Positions 7,623-16,498 of a stretch of 64,000 bases of DNA are shown piece after piece. A model generated the notes under the pieces. That model searched no databases. It saw only the letters and a program-made list of their open reading frames with translations, and had not been told where the DNA came from. Each line of letters starts with the position of its first letter. Position 1 is the stretch's first letter. The stretch is taken from the NCBI RefSeq assembly GCF_020906275.1, contig NZ_CP086727.1, positions 2,170,001-2,234,000 of the forward strand. The letters run 5' to 3'. Both the position numbers and the translations under genes were made by a program. This DNA comes from Parasphingorhabdus litoris DSM 22379 (GTDB lineage: Bacteria > Pseudomonadota > Alphaproteobacteria > Sphingomonadales > Sphingomonadaceae).

Positions 7623-7999
7623 GGCCGGGCCTCTCTCAGACTCGCCAAGATCGCCGGGTCAATCTTCCTGGGCGGATCATCCGCACCACCGTGGGTGCTG
7701 TTGATTCTTTGGCCATGTTGATCCCATTCTGCCAGCATCGTAATGATCCCGCCACCGACACCGAGCAGCAACTGCTCTCCTCCAATTTCCACCAGAACCA
7801 ATCGTTCGCGTTGGCCCAGAGGCAAGGCCCGGATAAAACGCATCGGCCGTTCGCTGCCGCCTTCGCCTGCCTCACTCATCGTCCGGTCCTGAAGCTTGCG
7901 CAATAACCAGATCACGCCCCAGGCCATTCCCAGCACAACAACCATTGCGATAACAATGGCCATGATGGAGGAGACCACCGTACCAACGCCCATGCTCAA
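7619..7999 (-). CDS. fliO: FliO-like export-apparatus protein inside the injectisome operon
   Basis: 126 residues: a single N-terminal membrane helix (about 8-35, IMAIVIAMVVVLGMAWGVIW), then a small cytoplasmic domain with PLGQRERLVLVEIGGEQLLL and GVGGGIITML. This closely follows the FliO signature (SLGARERVVVVDVEDARLVLGV in the E. coli protein, quoted from memory). FliO helps FliP (SctR) complex assembly in flagella and is usually described as absent from non-flagellar T3SS. Here it overlaps sctQ on one side and sctU on the other by four bases, so it is clearly part of the operon. The identification is confident and its presence is odd. Confidence 0.8.
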   Translation of the reverse strand: MSMGVGTVVSSIMAIVIAMVVVLGMAWGVIWLLRKLQDRTMSEAGEGGSERPMRFIRALPLGQRERLVLVEIGGEQLLLGVGGGIITMLAEWDQHGQRINSTHGGADDPPRKIDPAILASLREARP

Positions 8000-9198
8000 T
8001 CCTCCTTCACGCGGACATCATCCGCATCGGCAAAATCGCCATATTCATCATTTTCGAACGCCATATTGTTCGTGCCAAGTTCCTGTTCCATCGGTGCTTG
8101 TCCGGCTTTGGCCTTGCGCGCCCACAGGATGATTTCGGCAATCGCGTCAAACATGTCTTCCGGTACGATTTCACCGGTCTCTCCGCGCGCCCACAATTGC
8201 CGGGCAGCAGCGACGTTGCGAATAATCGGCACATCATTGTCGCGCGCGGCGTTTCGCATCATTTGCGCCAACGGGCCCTGGCCTTTGGCGGCAATGACCG
8301 GCACAGGCGTGTCATCTTCATTATAGTCCAGCGCAATGGCAAGATGTGTGGGATTCACCAGTAAGGCGGCGGCGTTACCGCTGGCTTGGGCAGCGTTGCT
8401 ATCGGCCCATTCCTGATGCAACTGACGGCGATGGGACTTCACCATCGGGTCGCCCTCATCATCCTTATGTTCTTGCCTGATATCGCGGCGGCTCATCTTC
8501 ATCTTCTTGATGAAAGCATGCTTTGCGTAAATCCGGTCGAGCAGAGCAATGAACAAAAACAACGCCGCTGACCACATCAGCAATTGCAAGGTAATTGAAT
8601 AGATCAGATCGAGCGTACGTGATCCGGCTATCTGTCCGGCGCCCGCCTGATCTGTCCATAATGCTTGCCGGACGATACCGCCCACTTCGCCAACAGCGCC
8701 GAAAAATACCAGGATGACAATGCTCACCAAAGCAATGACTTTCAGCAATGTTTTGACCATCTCTACCAGGCCGTCTTTGCCGAACATCCGCTTTAACCCT
8801 TCAACCGGATTGAGCTTGTCGAGCGTCGGTTTCATCTTTTCGCCAGTCATAACTGGACCAGCCTGAAAAAATTCGACGAGCATGCCGATGACAGCCAACG
8901 GAGCAAGCAGCAAGGCCGACAATCCGATGAATAGCCACAAGGCTCGTTGGCCCAGTTGATCGAGAGCGGTATCAAAAGGCATGCTGGTCGCTTGATTGAG
9001 CATCGCGAGGGCAAACTGACCGATGAGCAAACAGCAATAGCCTGCAGCGACGGCGAAAAGCAGAAGAAAAGTGACAGTCGAGAAGGCCGCGCCGACATCT
9101 TTTGATTTGGCGATGTCGCCTTTTTTCCTCGCGTCCTTCAACTTCTTCGGAGTCGGTAGCTCCGTCTTGTCACCGCTATCCTTATCTTTGTCGCTCAT
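7996..9198 (-). CDS. sctU: T3SS export switch protein SctU (FlhB/YscU family)
   Basis: 400 residues with a basic N-terminus (TPKKLKDARKKGDIAKSKDV, typical of the family), four membrane helices (about 40-225), and a cytoplasmic domain containing the self-cleavage motif NPTH at about 282-285 (LLVNPTHLAIAL). Autocleavage between N and P controls substrate switching. The C-terminal tail is acidic (ENDEYGDFADADDVRVKED), an extension beyond the usual end. It is the first gene of the leftward operon, divergent from the lytic transglycosylase. Confidence 0.93.
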   Translation of the reverse strand: MSDKDKDSGDKTELPTPKKLKDARKKGDIAKSKDVGAAFSTVTFLLLFAVAAGYCCLLIGQFALAMLNQATSMPFDTALDQLGQRALWLFIGLSALLLAPLAVIGMLVEFFQAGPVMTGEKMKPTLDKLNPVEGLKRMFGKDGLVEMVKTLLKVIALVSIVILVFFGAVGEVGGIVRQALWTDQAGAGQIAGSRTLDLIYSITLQLLMWSAALFLFIALLDRIYAKHAFIKKMKMSRRDIRQEHKDDEGDPMVKSHRRQLHQEWADSNAAQASGNAAALLVNPTHLAIALDYNEDDTPVPVIAAKGQGPLAQMMRNAARDNDVPIIRNVAAARQLWARGETGEIVPEDMFDAIAEIILWARKAKAGQAPMEQELGTNNMAFENDEYGDFADADDVRVKED

Positions 9199-9621
9199 CG
9201 CAAAAATCCATCGGGTGGTCAGAGTCGCTACCTTGGATATTTACTTGTGAACGCAAATAGTGGTGCAAGTCAACATTGTGTGTTGCAGGCTGTTGTGAAT
9301 TCGAAATGACGTTACGTTTTTTGGGCTTAACTTCTGATAAGGCGACAAAAAGCTCAGTTTAGTGCGGGTTAGACGGGTGTGTATGACGCTTTTGTTAACT
9401 TAAAAATACTGAACGATTACATGGTGTTTTCGTTGGAATCCGCGATTTTTGCGAAATTCAACTACTAACATCAGAGTCAGTTGTGCGATTATCCGAAAAT
9501 TAACCATTCTTTACTTTGTCACAAAACAGGTTTACTCAATTGAGAACCGAGACATGGACGACGAAGCTGGGGATTTAGGCGGCGTCGATAACCCCCCTAT
9601 TTCTCGGCGAAAGGTTTGGCT
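9199..9621. other. Divergent spacer between the two T3SS operons (no gene supported)
   Basis: This 423-bp AT-richer region should hold the promoters of both sct operons. I see a perfect 10-bp palindrome CTCAATTGAG at 9535-9544 and several T- and A-runs. I do not see a full copy of the effector palindrome, so the structural operons may be controlled differently from the effectors. A 61-codon frame entering the transglycosylase start has no homology I recognise and was not called. Confidence 0.6.
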
Positions 9622-10656
9622 ATGCTGGCTGTGAAGGGATCTGGCAGGCGCAGTGCGTCTGTCAGCAGTGGACGCAGATTTGTTTTTTTAGCACCATTTT
9701 TGATATCAACCTTCATTGCGGCTCCGCCCGTTTTCGCTCAGCCTATTTCCGTCAGTGATTCCGAACAATTCGCCTCGGAATTGATGTTCAATTGCCCGAC
9801 CGATGGTAATATCCGAGTCGCTGACACAACATCTATCTCTAGGTTCCAATCTCTTAAAGGTTGCGCGGACAACGTCATCGTCGCACCGCCAGAAACGAGC
9901 AGGCGGCCAGTGGCGCCAATTCGGATTGAGAGCAATAACGATACCTCAAATGGATTTGATGATCCAATGCCGCGCGATGATGGCAGCCGTGATGGGAAGG
10001 CGCAGCGGGTCATGGCTAAGCATGAAAAAACGGAACCGCTGCAAAGGGAATATACCAGCGCTGTGCGTCAGTCCCGGCCGATTGCCGAGGACGAGCAGCG
10101 GGTATTGACCATCGCTCCGGACGCGCAGGAAGTTGGCGCCTGGGAAGAAGCGGCGGCCGTCAGCTCAGCAAATCATGATCTTGCTGGCCAGACGCCAGGA
10201 GCTGAGATCCTCTCGCTTCGCCCGCGGAGCTATTCGACGCGGCACGACGCGCTTATCGCAGAAATCGCGTTGCGTTATTCGATTGATCCCTTGCTATTAC
10301 ATGCCGTGATCAAACAAGAATCCGGTTATCGAGCGAAGGTCCGCAGCCATGCCGGCGCAGTGGGGCTGATGCAGATCATGCCTGGAACTGGGAAGATGCT
10401 TGGAGTTCCCAGCAACAGGCTGACCGACCCGGCCAGTAATGTTGATGCAGGCGCGCGGCATTTGCGTGACCTGCACGCAAAATATGGTGGAGATTTTGAT
10501 CTTGTTCTTGCCGCCTATAACGCTGGCGAAGGCGCGGTTCGCAAATATGGAAACCGCATCCCACCGTTCAAGGAAACACAGAATTACGTGCGCAGTGTCA
10601 AGGCGCATTATGTGCGCTTGATTGGAGAAAACGGATATAGCGGAGTGCAATTCTGA
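9622..10656 (+). CDS. T3SS-associated lytic transglycosylase (SLT family)
   Basis: 344 residues. An N-terminal signal peptide (hydrophobic core FVFLAPFLISTFIAAP, cut near VFAQP) is followed by a low-complexity linker to about residue 205. The SLT goose-lysozyme-like domain has the catalytic Glu in KQESGYRAKVRSHAGAVGLM, then QIMPGTGKMLGV and LAAYNAGEGAVRKYG. It opens the cell wall locally so that the secretin and needle can be assembled. The ATG at 9622 is chosen over the TTG two codons upstream because AAAGG lies seven bases before it. It is the first gene of the rightward sct operon, two bases before sctV. Confidence 0.85.
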   Translation: MLAVKGSGRRSASVSSGRRFVFLAPFLISTFIAAPPVFAQPISVSDSEQFASELMFNCPTDGNIRVADTTSISRFQSLKGCADNVIVAPPETSRRPVAPIRIESNNDTSNGFDDPMPRDDGSRDGKAQRVMAKHEKTEPLQREYTSAVRQSRPIAEDEQRVLTIAPDAQEVGAWEEAAAVSSANHDLAGQTPGAEILSLRPRSYSTRHDALIAEIALRYSIDPLLLHAVIKQESGYRAKVRSHAGAVGLMQIMPGTGKMLGVPSNRLTDPASNVDAGARHLRDLHAKYGGDFDLVLAAYNAGEGAVRKYGNRIPPFKETQNYVRSVKAHYVRLIGENGYSGVQF

Positions 10657-10658
10657 CC

Positions 10659-12641
10659 ATGCTTTCTCAGCTGCGGTCTCATATCAACATCCCCATTCGC
10701 GCCGCAGATACGATATTGGTGCTGTTGGTCATCGCAGTGATCACATTGCTTATTCTGCCAATGCCGCCCATGGCCCTGGACATATTGGTCGGCACGAATA
10801 TCTGCATTGGTATCCTGCTTTTATTGAGCGCACTATACATCGTCAAACCGCTTGATTTTTCTACATTTCCCACGGTTTTGTTGCTGACGACATTGTTCAG
10901 ACTGGCGATCAGCATTGCAACCACCCGGATGATTTTGACCGATGCCAATGCCGGTCAGATTGTCGAGCAATTTGGCAAGATGGTATCAGCCGGTAATCTA
11001 GTGGTCGGTCTGGTGGTCTTTCTGATCATTACTGTGGTTCAGTTCATCGTGATATCCAAAGGCGCGGAACGCGTGGCGGAAGTGTCGGCGCGCTTTAGCC
11101 TTGATGCCATGCCTGGCAAGCAACTCTCAATCGACAGCGACCTCAGATCAGGGATTTTGACCAAAGAAGAGGCAAAAGCAAAACGTCATACGCTGGAGCA
11201 AGAGAGCAAATTTCATGGTAGCCTCGATGGCGCGATGAAATTTGTTAAAGGCGACGCTATTGCTTCCATAGTGATCGTCATCGTGAATCTGCTCGGCGGG
11301 TTGGCGGTCGGCACGCTTTATCTCGACATGTCGATGGGGCAAGCGGTCACGACGTTTTCGATTCTGACAATCGGTGATGGTCTGGCCGCGCAAATACCAG
11401 CCTTGTTTGCTGCCATGTCTGCAGGACTACTGGTAACGCGCACGACCGATGAGACAACCGACCGCGATCTTGGTCCAGCCATAGCGAAACAGATGACCGG
11501 CAAACCGCATGTGCTGTTTATAGCCGCGGGCATGTGTTTGCTTATGGGTCTGATCCCCGGCTTCCCGACGTTGGTCTTCTTTGGCTTGGCGACGGCCATG
11601 ATGATCGGTGGTCTCTGGCTGTCGCCTAACACCGGCCGGTATATCCGGGATCGCTTTGGCATAGCCCAGACGCCGAAGGTGGATGACGGGGGAGAAATCC
11701 TGATTGAGCGCCCACAGCTTTCCGCCGTCGATCCACTTCGCTTGACCATCGGAATGCCTGGCCTTGATGCAGAACGCGATGCGGAACAATTTTCTAACCT
11801 GTCCGGAGCCGTCAAAGCCGAAATCCAGAACATTCAAGATGTTTTGGGCGTCCGGTTACCGCCAGCAAAAATCATCCCAATGTCTTTGGGGGATGAAGAG
11901 ATTGGCGACAATATCCTCTGGTCCCTGACCGCTTTCGGTGCGCCGCTTGGAGAAGGTGTGTTTGACAATGTCGGGGACGCGCAGCCCGCCGCGGCGATTG
12001 GTCTGGAACTGCGTCGCAACTTGCCTCTGTTCCTGGGATTGCAGGAAGTGACCGATATGTTGAACTGGCTCGGCGATGATTATCCCGAAGTCGTAAAAGA
12101 GGCTGTGCGCGGTGCGCCAACCGGCACGATAACCGAGATATTTAAAATGCTGGCGGAAGAACAAGTTTCGCTGCGTAACCTGCGTGATGTCGTGCAAGCC
12201 ATTGCTGAGGCCGGACAGGAACAGCGCGAAGCCGCCGGTCTGTTGCAGGTTGTCCGAGCCAGCATCCGCCGGCAGATCGTTTCCCCAATGTTGAAAGGCG
12301 GCCGATTACCGGTGGTGATGATCGGCAGTGAAGCAGAAGAAAATATTCGAGCGACGTTGACCGAAGTGGAAGGGCAAATGCGCCTTGCGATTACGCCGGT
12401 GCAGATGCGCGCTCTGATCGACCTGGTTGAAAGCGAAGCCAAAGCCGCCAATGCAACTGCGATATTAACCGCCCGTGATTTGCGCCGGCCGCTGCGTCTG
12501 ATGATCGCTGCCGACCTGTTCGATCTACCGGTCATCTCGTTCAACGAATTAATCCCCTCTGTTCCTTTGGATATTGCCGCCGAGCTCCGCTGGGCCCCGC
12601 AAGCCATCGAACAGCAAGATGAATTGGAAGCTGCAGAATGA
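10659..12641 (+). CDS. sctV: T3SS major export apparatus protein SctV (FlhA/YscV family)
   Basis: 660 residues: about eight membrane helices in the first 320, then a large cytoplasmic domain that forms the nonameric ring receiving substrates and chaperones. The signature regions TTLFRLAISIATTRMIL and VAEVSARFSLDAMPGKQLSI followed by DSDLRSG are diagnostic. Its C-terminal domain ends in an acidic tail. It starts two bases after the transglycosylase stop and overlaps sctC by four bases. Confidence 0.95.
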   Translation: MLSQLRSHINIPIRAADTILVLLVIAVITLLILPMPPMALDILVGTNICIGILLLLSALYIVKPLDFSTFPTVLLLTTLFRLAISIATTRMILTDANAGQIVEQFGKMVSAGNLVVGLVVFLIITVVQFIVISKGAERVAEVSARFSLDAMPGKQLSIDSDLRSGILTKEEAKAKRHTLEQESKFHGSLDGAMKFVKGDAIASIVIVIVNLLGGLAVGTLYLDMSMGQAVTTFSILTIGDGLAAQIPALFAAMSAGLLVTRTTDETTDRDLGPAIAKQMTGKPHVLFIAAGMCLLMGLIPGFPTLVFFGLATAMMIGGLWLSPNTGRYIRDRFGIAQTPKVDDGGEILIERPQLSAVDPLRLTIGMPGLDAERDAEQFSNLSGAVKAEIQNIQDVLGVRLPPAKIIPMSLGDEEIGDNILWSLTAFGAPLGEGVFDNVGDAQPAAAIGLELRRNLPLFLGLQEVTDMLNWLGDDYPEVVKEAVRGAPTGTITEIFKMLAEEQVSLRNLRDVVQAIAEAGQEQREAAGLLQVVRASIRRQIVSPMLKGGRLPVVMIGSEAEENIRATLTEVEGQMRLAITPVQMRALIDLVESEAKAANATAILTARDLRRPLRLMIAADLFDLPVISFNELIPSVPLDIAAELRWAPQAIEQQDELEAAE

Positions 12642-14437
12642 TGGATATGCAAAAAATCGGCTTGGTTGTGCGCGGTGCAATCGGCTTGTTATGTCTGGTG
12701 ATAGCAGCGCCGACTATTGCAGAAAAACCACCTATTCCGTCTAAAAATATCAGCATAACCGCACGCAACACGGACGTGTCGGATTTCCTAAAAAAGCTAT
12801 TTGCGGAAACCGGCCTGCGCGCAAAGGTAAGCGCATCGGTTGAGCGGCAGAAAATCAATGGCCGTTTTCAGGGCAATGCCCAAGCCATCTGGGGACAAGT
12901 GTCGCGCGCTTTCAATCTCGTCGGATTTTACGACAAATCTGTCGTCCGGATATATAGCTCCAGCGAAATCCAGACGCGCAATTTTGATGATGTTAATGGC
13001 ACGCAACTCGTCAGCGATATCCAGCGCATGGGTTTGACAGACCAGTATAACAGCGTGAAGACCAGCGGCGATATGGTGATCGCCTCCGGCGTTCCGGCCT
13101 TTTTGGAGCAGGTCGGCAATATGGCATCGCGCGCCAAAATGTCGTCTGTGGCCACGCCGCCGGTAACCCAGGCTGTCTATAACAAGCCGATAGTCTCCCC
13201 CCTGGTAGCAGCTGCACCCTATAAGGTTCGGTCCGAGGTCATGGTCCCGGCTTCTCGGCGCAGTCCTTACGAAGTGCGGATATTCTTTCTTCGCTACGCT
13301 CAGGCCAATGACACGTTTACCCGAACCGGTGATCGGGAAAGCCGCAATCCGGGTATTGCCAGCATCTTGAGCGGGATCATGGGGGATGGACGTTCGTCGG
13401 CAACCGTGCGGACGAGCGGGGATGACGTGGATGTTTTCAACCGACCGGCGCCGTCGGACTATGGCATTCTCGACGGCGGAATAAAAATAGTGTCGCCGCC
13501 TGCTGTGGTTAAGGAAGAAGAAAAGCCGGCACCCAATGTTCGCGATGTGAACGGGCCGCGTATCGAGGTGGATCAAACCCAAAATGCCATCATCGTCCGG
13601 GACCGACCGCAGGCGATGAAGGTCTATGAGGGTATCATTTCTTCGCTCGATCTGCCGCCCCGGATGGTGGAAATTGAGGCGGCGATTATTGATCTGAATA
13701 TCGATCGATTAAAAGATCTCGGCATTGATTTTAATCTGCAGATCGACGGATTAAACGTGCTGTTTGGGGGTGTATCGGCCAATCCCGTACCGGGCTTTAG
13801 CGCCCCCAATGCGCAAGGTGAATATGTCACAGGATCGGGAGATGTATTCGGCGCGCGGATAACCGCTCTCGAACGACGCGGTGCGCTTAGCATCGTGTCG
13901 CGACCACAGCTGACGACCATGGATAACCGGGCGGCTTTGTTCAGCAACAGCCAGGAAATCTATGTTGAGGTGGAAGGACGTTTTGGCCGGCTCGAACGTA
14001 TTGAAATCGGTACTGTCTTGCGGGTCACGCCAGCGATCGTGAAAGAGGGTGATAAAACCCGCGTCCAATTGCAAATCGACATTGAAGATGGCTCACCCAC
14101 GCAGTCTGGCGTCAATGGCTTACCCGTCCTGAAACGGTCTCGCGTCACCAGCCAGGCGATCGTGAATCAAGGAGAAAGTGTATTGCTCGGTGGATTGACC
14201 GTCGACAGCACTTTCGATTTCAAATCAAAAACCCCGGTGCTGGGCGATATTCCTATTGTCGGTAATGTGTTCAAGAAGCGTCGAAAGGGAAGTTCTCGAA
14301 TAGAGCGGCTGTTCTTGATCACGCCGCGCGTGGTTGGTCAGGGTGGACCAAGCCGGATGACCAGCACCTCTGGCCGCGCGCCCATTCCGCTCGAACAATT
14401 GCAAGGCAAAACCAAGAAGCAGCGGAGGAACAGATGA
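12638..14437 (+). CDS. sctC: T3SS outer-membrane secretin SctC
   Basis: 599 residues. A signal peptide (core IGLLCLVIAAPTIA) precedes N0/N1 domains (about 30-190) and N3 (about 290-350, IEVDQTQNAIIVRDRPQAMK). The secretin C domain follows (about 370-560) with the family motifs ALSIVSRPQLTTMDNRAALF and VLLGGLTVDSTF, then PVLGDIPIVGNVFKKRRKGS. It forms the outer-membrane ring. Its presence identifies the locus as an injectisome. The ATG overlaps the sctV stop, with a second ATG immediately after. Confidence 0.95.
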   Translation: MMDMQKIGLVVRGAIGLLCLVIAAPTIAEKPPIPSKNISITARNTDVSDFLKKLFAETGLRAKVSASVERQKINGRFQGNAQAIWGQVSRAFNLVGFYDKSVVRIYSSSEIQTRNFDDVNGTQLVSDIQRMGLTDQYNSVKTSGDMVIASGVPAFLEQVGNMASRAKMSSVATPPVTQAVYNKPIVSPLVAAAPYKVRSEVMVPASRRSPYEVRIFFLRYAQANDTFTRTGDRESRNPGIASILSGIMGDGRSSATVRTSGDDVDVFNRPAPSDYGILDGGIKIVSPPAVVKEEEKPAPNVRDVNGPRIEVDQTQNAIIVRDRPQAMKVYEGIISSLDLPPRMVEIEAAIIDLNIDRLKDLGIDFNLQIDGLNVLFGGVSANPVPGFSAPNAQGEYVTGSGDVFGARITALERRGALSIVSRPQLTTMDNRAALFSNSQEIYVEVEGRFGRLERIEIGTVLRVTPAIVKEGDKTRVQLQIDIEDGSPTQSGVNGLPVLKRSRVTSQAIVNQGESVLLGGLTVDSTFDFKSKTPVLGDIPIVGNVFKKRRKGSSRIERLFLITPRVVGQGGPSRMTSTSGRAPIPLEQLQGKTKKQRRNR

Positions 14438-15771
14438 GCTTGCTTGAGCGGGACATTTCCGCAACCGGTTCTGCATCCTGCATATTGCTGCGGGTGCTGG
14501 ACGGCCGTCTGGCAGGCGCTGAACATCATCTGGTCCCTGGCACTACCATGATGTTGGGGCATAGCCTAGATAGCGATATTGTTTTGCGAGGCCGGGAAAC
14601 AGCTGGGCTATCCGTGCAACTGACGATGCGCGGTGATGACGTACTTGCGCATATCATTAATGGCCAAGCATCCTTGCTAGGAAGTGAAATTTCGCAAGGG
14701 GAAAGTGTCGCACTGCCACCCTATGTACCGATTAAGATCGGGGAATATCATGTGGCTGTCGGCCAACCCGGATCGGAGCGTTGGGGCGAAGCCAATGCGA
14801 TTGCGCTGCGTGCGGCGGATAGTGCGCTGCAGCTAAGTGAAGAGACGGCACGTCCGACCTTGTCTGATCAAACGCGTTCGCGCTGGACGTCGATGATGAG
14901 CTATCTGCCAGGCTGGATGAAGGGACCTGGCTTCCTGATGGTAGCGGCCTTTGCGTTGATGCTGGCCTTGGCTATTGAGCCGCTGAAACAGATTGTGGAC
15001 GGCGAGATTAACGGCGTTGATGACGCCCAAATCGCCGTCGCCAATGCTGGATTTTCAGGCATAACGGTGGGTGCTGATCCTTCCGGATCCAAAATACTGA
15101 TTAGCGGTATTGTCCGTGATGAAGCCGAAATTACCAGATTGCAGGAATTGATCGACCGCCGCTTTTCCGGCGCCATCGTCGACGTAGAGACGACGCAGGG
15201 GCTCGCCCGCGCTGCGACAGATATGCTTGCTAGCCAAGGCGTGGATGCCGAAGCCAGGCCTGATGGAATTGGCAGGATTGAAATTGTCTCTGAATATTTG
15301 CCGATCGACCGCCAAAGTGAACTGCGAGAAAAGCTTAATAAAGATTTGCCGAAACTGGCAGGGATCAGTTTTGCGCTATCCGGCGCGCGCGGACAGGAAG
15401 ATCTGAAATATTTTTTCAACTCCGAGAAATACGGACTGGCGACCTACGTCGATGGCGATCCTGGACATCTTGTAACCGCCGATGGCTCCTTCTGGTTTGA
15501 AGGCGCGACCTTGCCAACCGGTCACAAAATTATTCGCGCGCGCGGCGGGGCTTTGTCTTTTGAACGGGCCGGACAGGTGGAAGAAATAAGGACCGCACCG
15601 CCGCCAGCACAGGAGGCGATTGCTGTCGCCAGCGGTGAACCACTGGAAGGCAGCATCGTGGAAAAACCCGTTGTTGAGAACCTCGCTGTCAACAGACCCG
15701 ATCAAGACCCGGATATTACCGAAAAGCCTACCGACCCGAATGTAACCCAGAAAGGAAATGACAATGAATAG
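14434..15771 (+). CDS. sctD: T3SS inner-membrane ring protein SctD
   Basis: 445 residues with the SctD layout: a cytoplasmic FHA-like domain (about 1-115, with LGHSLDSDIVLRGRET), one membrane helix (about 167-185, FLMVAAFALMLALAIEP), and a periplasmic region of repeated ring-building folds. The C-terminal 60 residues are Pro/Glu-rich and probably disordered. It forms the outer of the two inner-membrane rings, with SctJ. It overlaps sctC by four bases. Confidence 0.85.
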   Translation: MSLLERDISATGSASCILLRVLDGRLAGAEHHLVPGTTMMLGHSLDSDIVLRGRETAGLSVQLTMRGDDVLAHIINGQASLLGSEISQGESVALPPYVPIKIGEYHVAVGQPGSERWGEANAIALRAADSALQLSEETARPTLSDQTRSRWTSMMSYLPGWMKGPGFLMVAAFALMLALAIEPLKQIVDGEINGVDDAQIAVANAGFSGITVGADPSGSKILISGIVRDEAEITRLQELIDRRFSGAIVDVETTQGLARAATDMLASQGVDAEARPDGIGRIEIVSEYLPIDRQSELREKLNKDLPKLAGISFALSGARGQEDLKYFFNSEKYGLATYVDGDPGHLVTADGSFWFEGATLPTGHKIIRARGGALSFERAGQVEEIRTAPPPAQEAIAVASGEPLEGSIVEKPVVENLAVNRPDQDPDITEKPTDPNVTQKGNDNE

Positions 15772-16060
15772 CGATTTTAATGTCAATCTAAACCAGTTGG
15801 CGGCGACGCCCAACAGCGGCCAGCGGGCTCGCAGCAGCAACTGGTTCGAAGCTTTTGCCAATGCCTGGGGCAATGCTCTGGACAATCAGGCAAACGAGAT
15901 TGAGATGCGTGCTAACACGCTGTCTCAAGGAGAGGATTCGCCCTCGCAGATCACATTGCTGACAGCAGAATCCATGCGTTTGAGTTTCATGTCACAAAGC
16001 TCACACACATCGCTGGATAGCATTTCCAAAGCGCTCGAAACCATGGCGCGTAAGAAGTAA
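15764..16060 (+). CDS. sctF: Putative T3SS needle subunit SctF
   Basis: 98 residues, small and helical without signal or membrane segment. It carries a central SPSQITLLTAESMRLSFMSQ-type pattern followed by a C-terminal amphipathic helix ending in KK, like the NPADL-...-QS-...-K organisation of needle proteins. It is somewhat longer than the typical 80 residues. The second ATG (15764) is chosen because AGGA lies seven bases upstream, while the first ATG (15758) is too close to it. It overlaps the end of sctD and precedes sctI, the usual place for needle and rod genes. Assignment is by position and weak pattern. Confidence 0.65.
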   Translation: MNSDFNVNLNQLAATPNSGQRARSSNWFEAFANAWGNALDNQANEIEMRANTLSQGEDSPSQITLLTAESMRLSFMSQSSHTSLDSISKALETMARKK

Positions 16061-16062
16061 TC

Positions 16063-16494
16063 ATGAGTGCGGAAATCATAGCCGCTGCTTCGGCAGCCTC
16101 AAGCGCCGCTGGCGAGGCAAATACGACCCGTGTGGTCGATCTGCAAAGCCATAATGTCAACAGCACCGCAGCATCCAATCCTACCGCCGCTACGCAATCG
16201 CGATTTGATGCCGCCATGGACCGGATCAGCAGTATCAATGGTACAGCCTCGACCACCGGCATGCCCAAGGCAATGTCCGGCATGATTGGCGCGCTGGACA
16301 AGGTCAATGTGCAGGCCAAGTCCGTCTCCGACTATGCAAAAAGTGCAGCAGATAGCGGGGGGACAATGACGCCGGGTGAGATCGTGAACCTCACCATGCG
16401 GTGTCAGGAATTCATGTTCCAGTGCCAACTGACGTCCAATATTGCCAATCGCAGTGCGGACGGTGTCCAGCAGTTGTTCCGGCAGCAAGGATAG
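16063..16494 (+). CDS. sctI: T3SS inner rod protein SctI
   Basis: 143 residues. The N-terminal half is Ala/Ser/Thr-rich and disordered. The C-terminal 45 residues match the inner rod pattern: MTPGEIVNLTMRCQEFMFQC, then QLTSNIANRSADGVQQLFRQ and a terminal QG. SctI polymerises at the base of the needle within the export channel. It starts two bases after sctF and precedes sctJ. The two Cys in the rod helix are uncommon. Confidence 0.85.
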   Translation: MSAEIIAAASAASSAAGEANTTRVVDLQSHNVNSTAASNPTAATQSRFDAAMDRISSINGTASTTGMPKAMSGMIGALDKVNVQAKSVSDYAKSAADSGGTMTPGEIVNLTMRCQEFMFQCQLTSNIANRSADGVQQLFRQQG

Positions 16495-16498
16495 GAGC

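Noticed and set aside
4609..9198. Reading the leftward operon as flagellar (fliR, fliQ, fliP, fliM/N, fliO, flhB).
   Set aside because: The partner operon encodes a secretin, a SctJ lipoprotein, SctD, and needle/rod proteins, and there are no flagellin, hook or ring-rod genes. The single SpoA-ended SctQ also fits an injectisome.
9449..9634. A 61-codon frame leading into the transglycosylase gene.
   Set aside because: No ribosome-binding site, atypical composition, and it overlaps the transglycosylase start in another frame.
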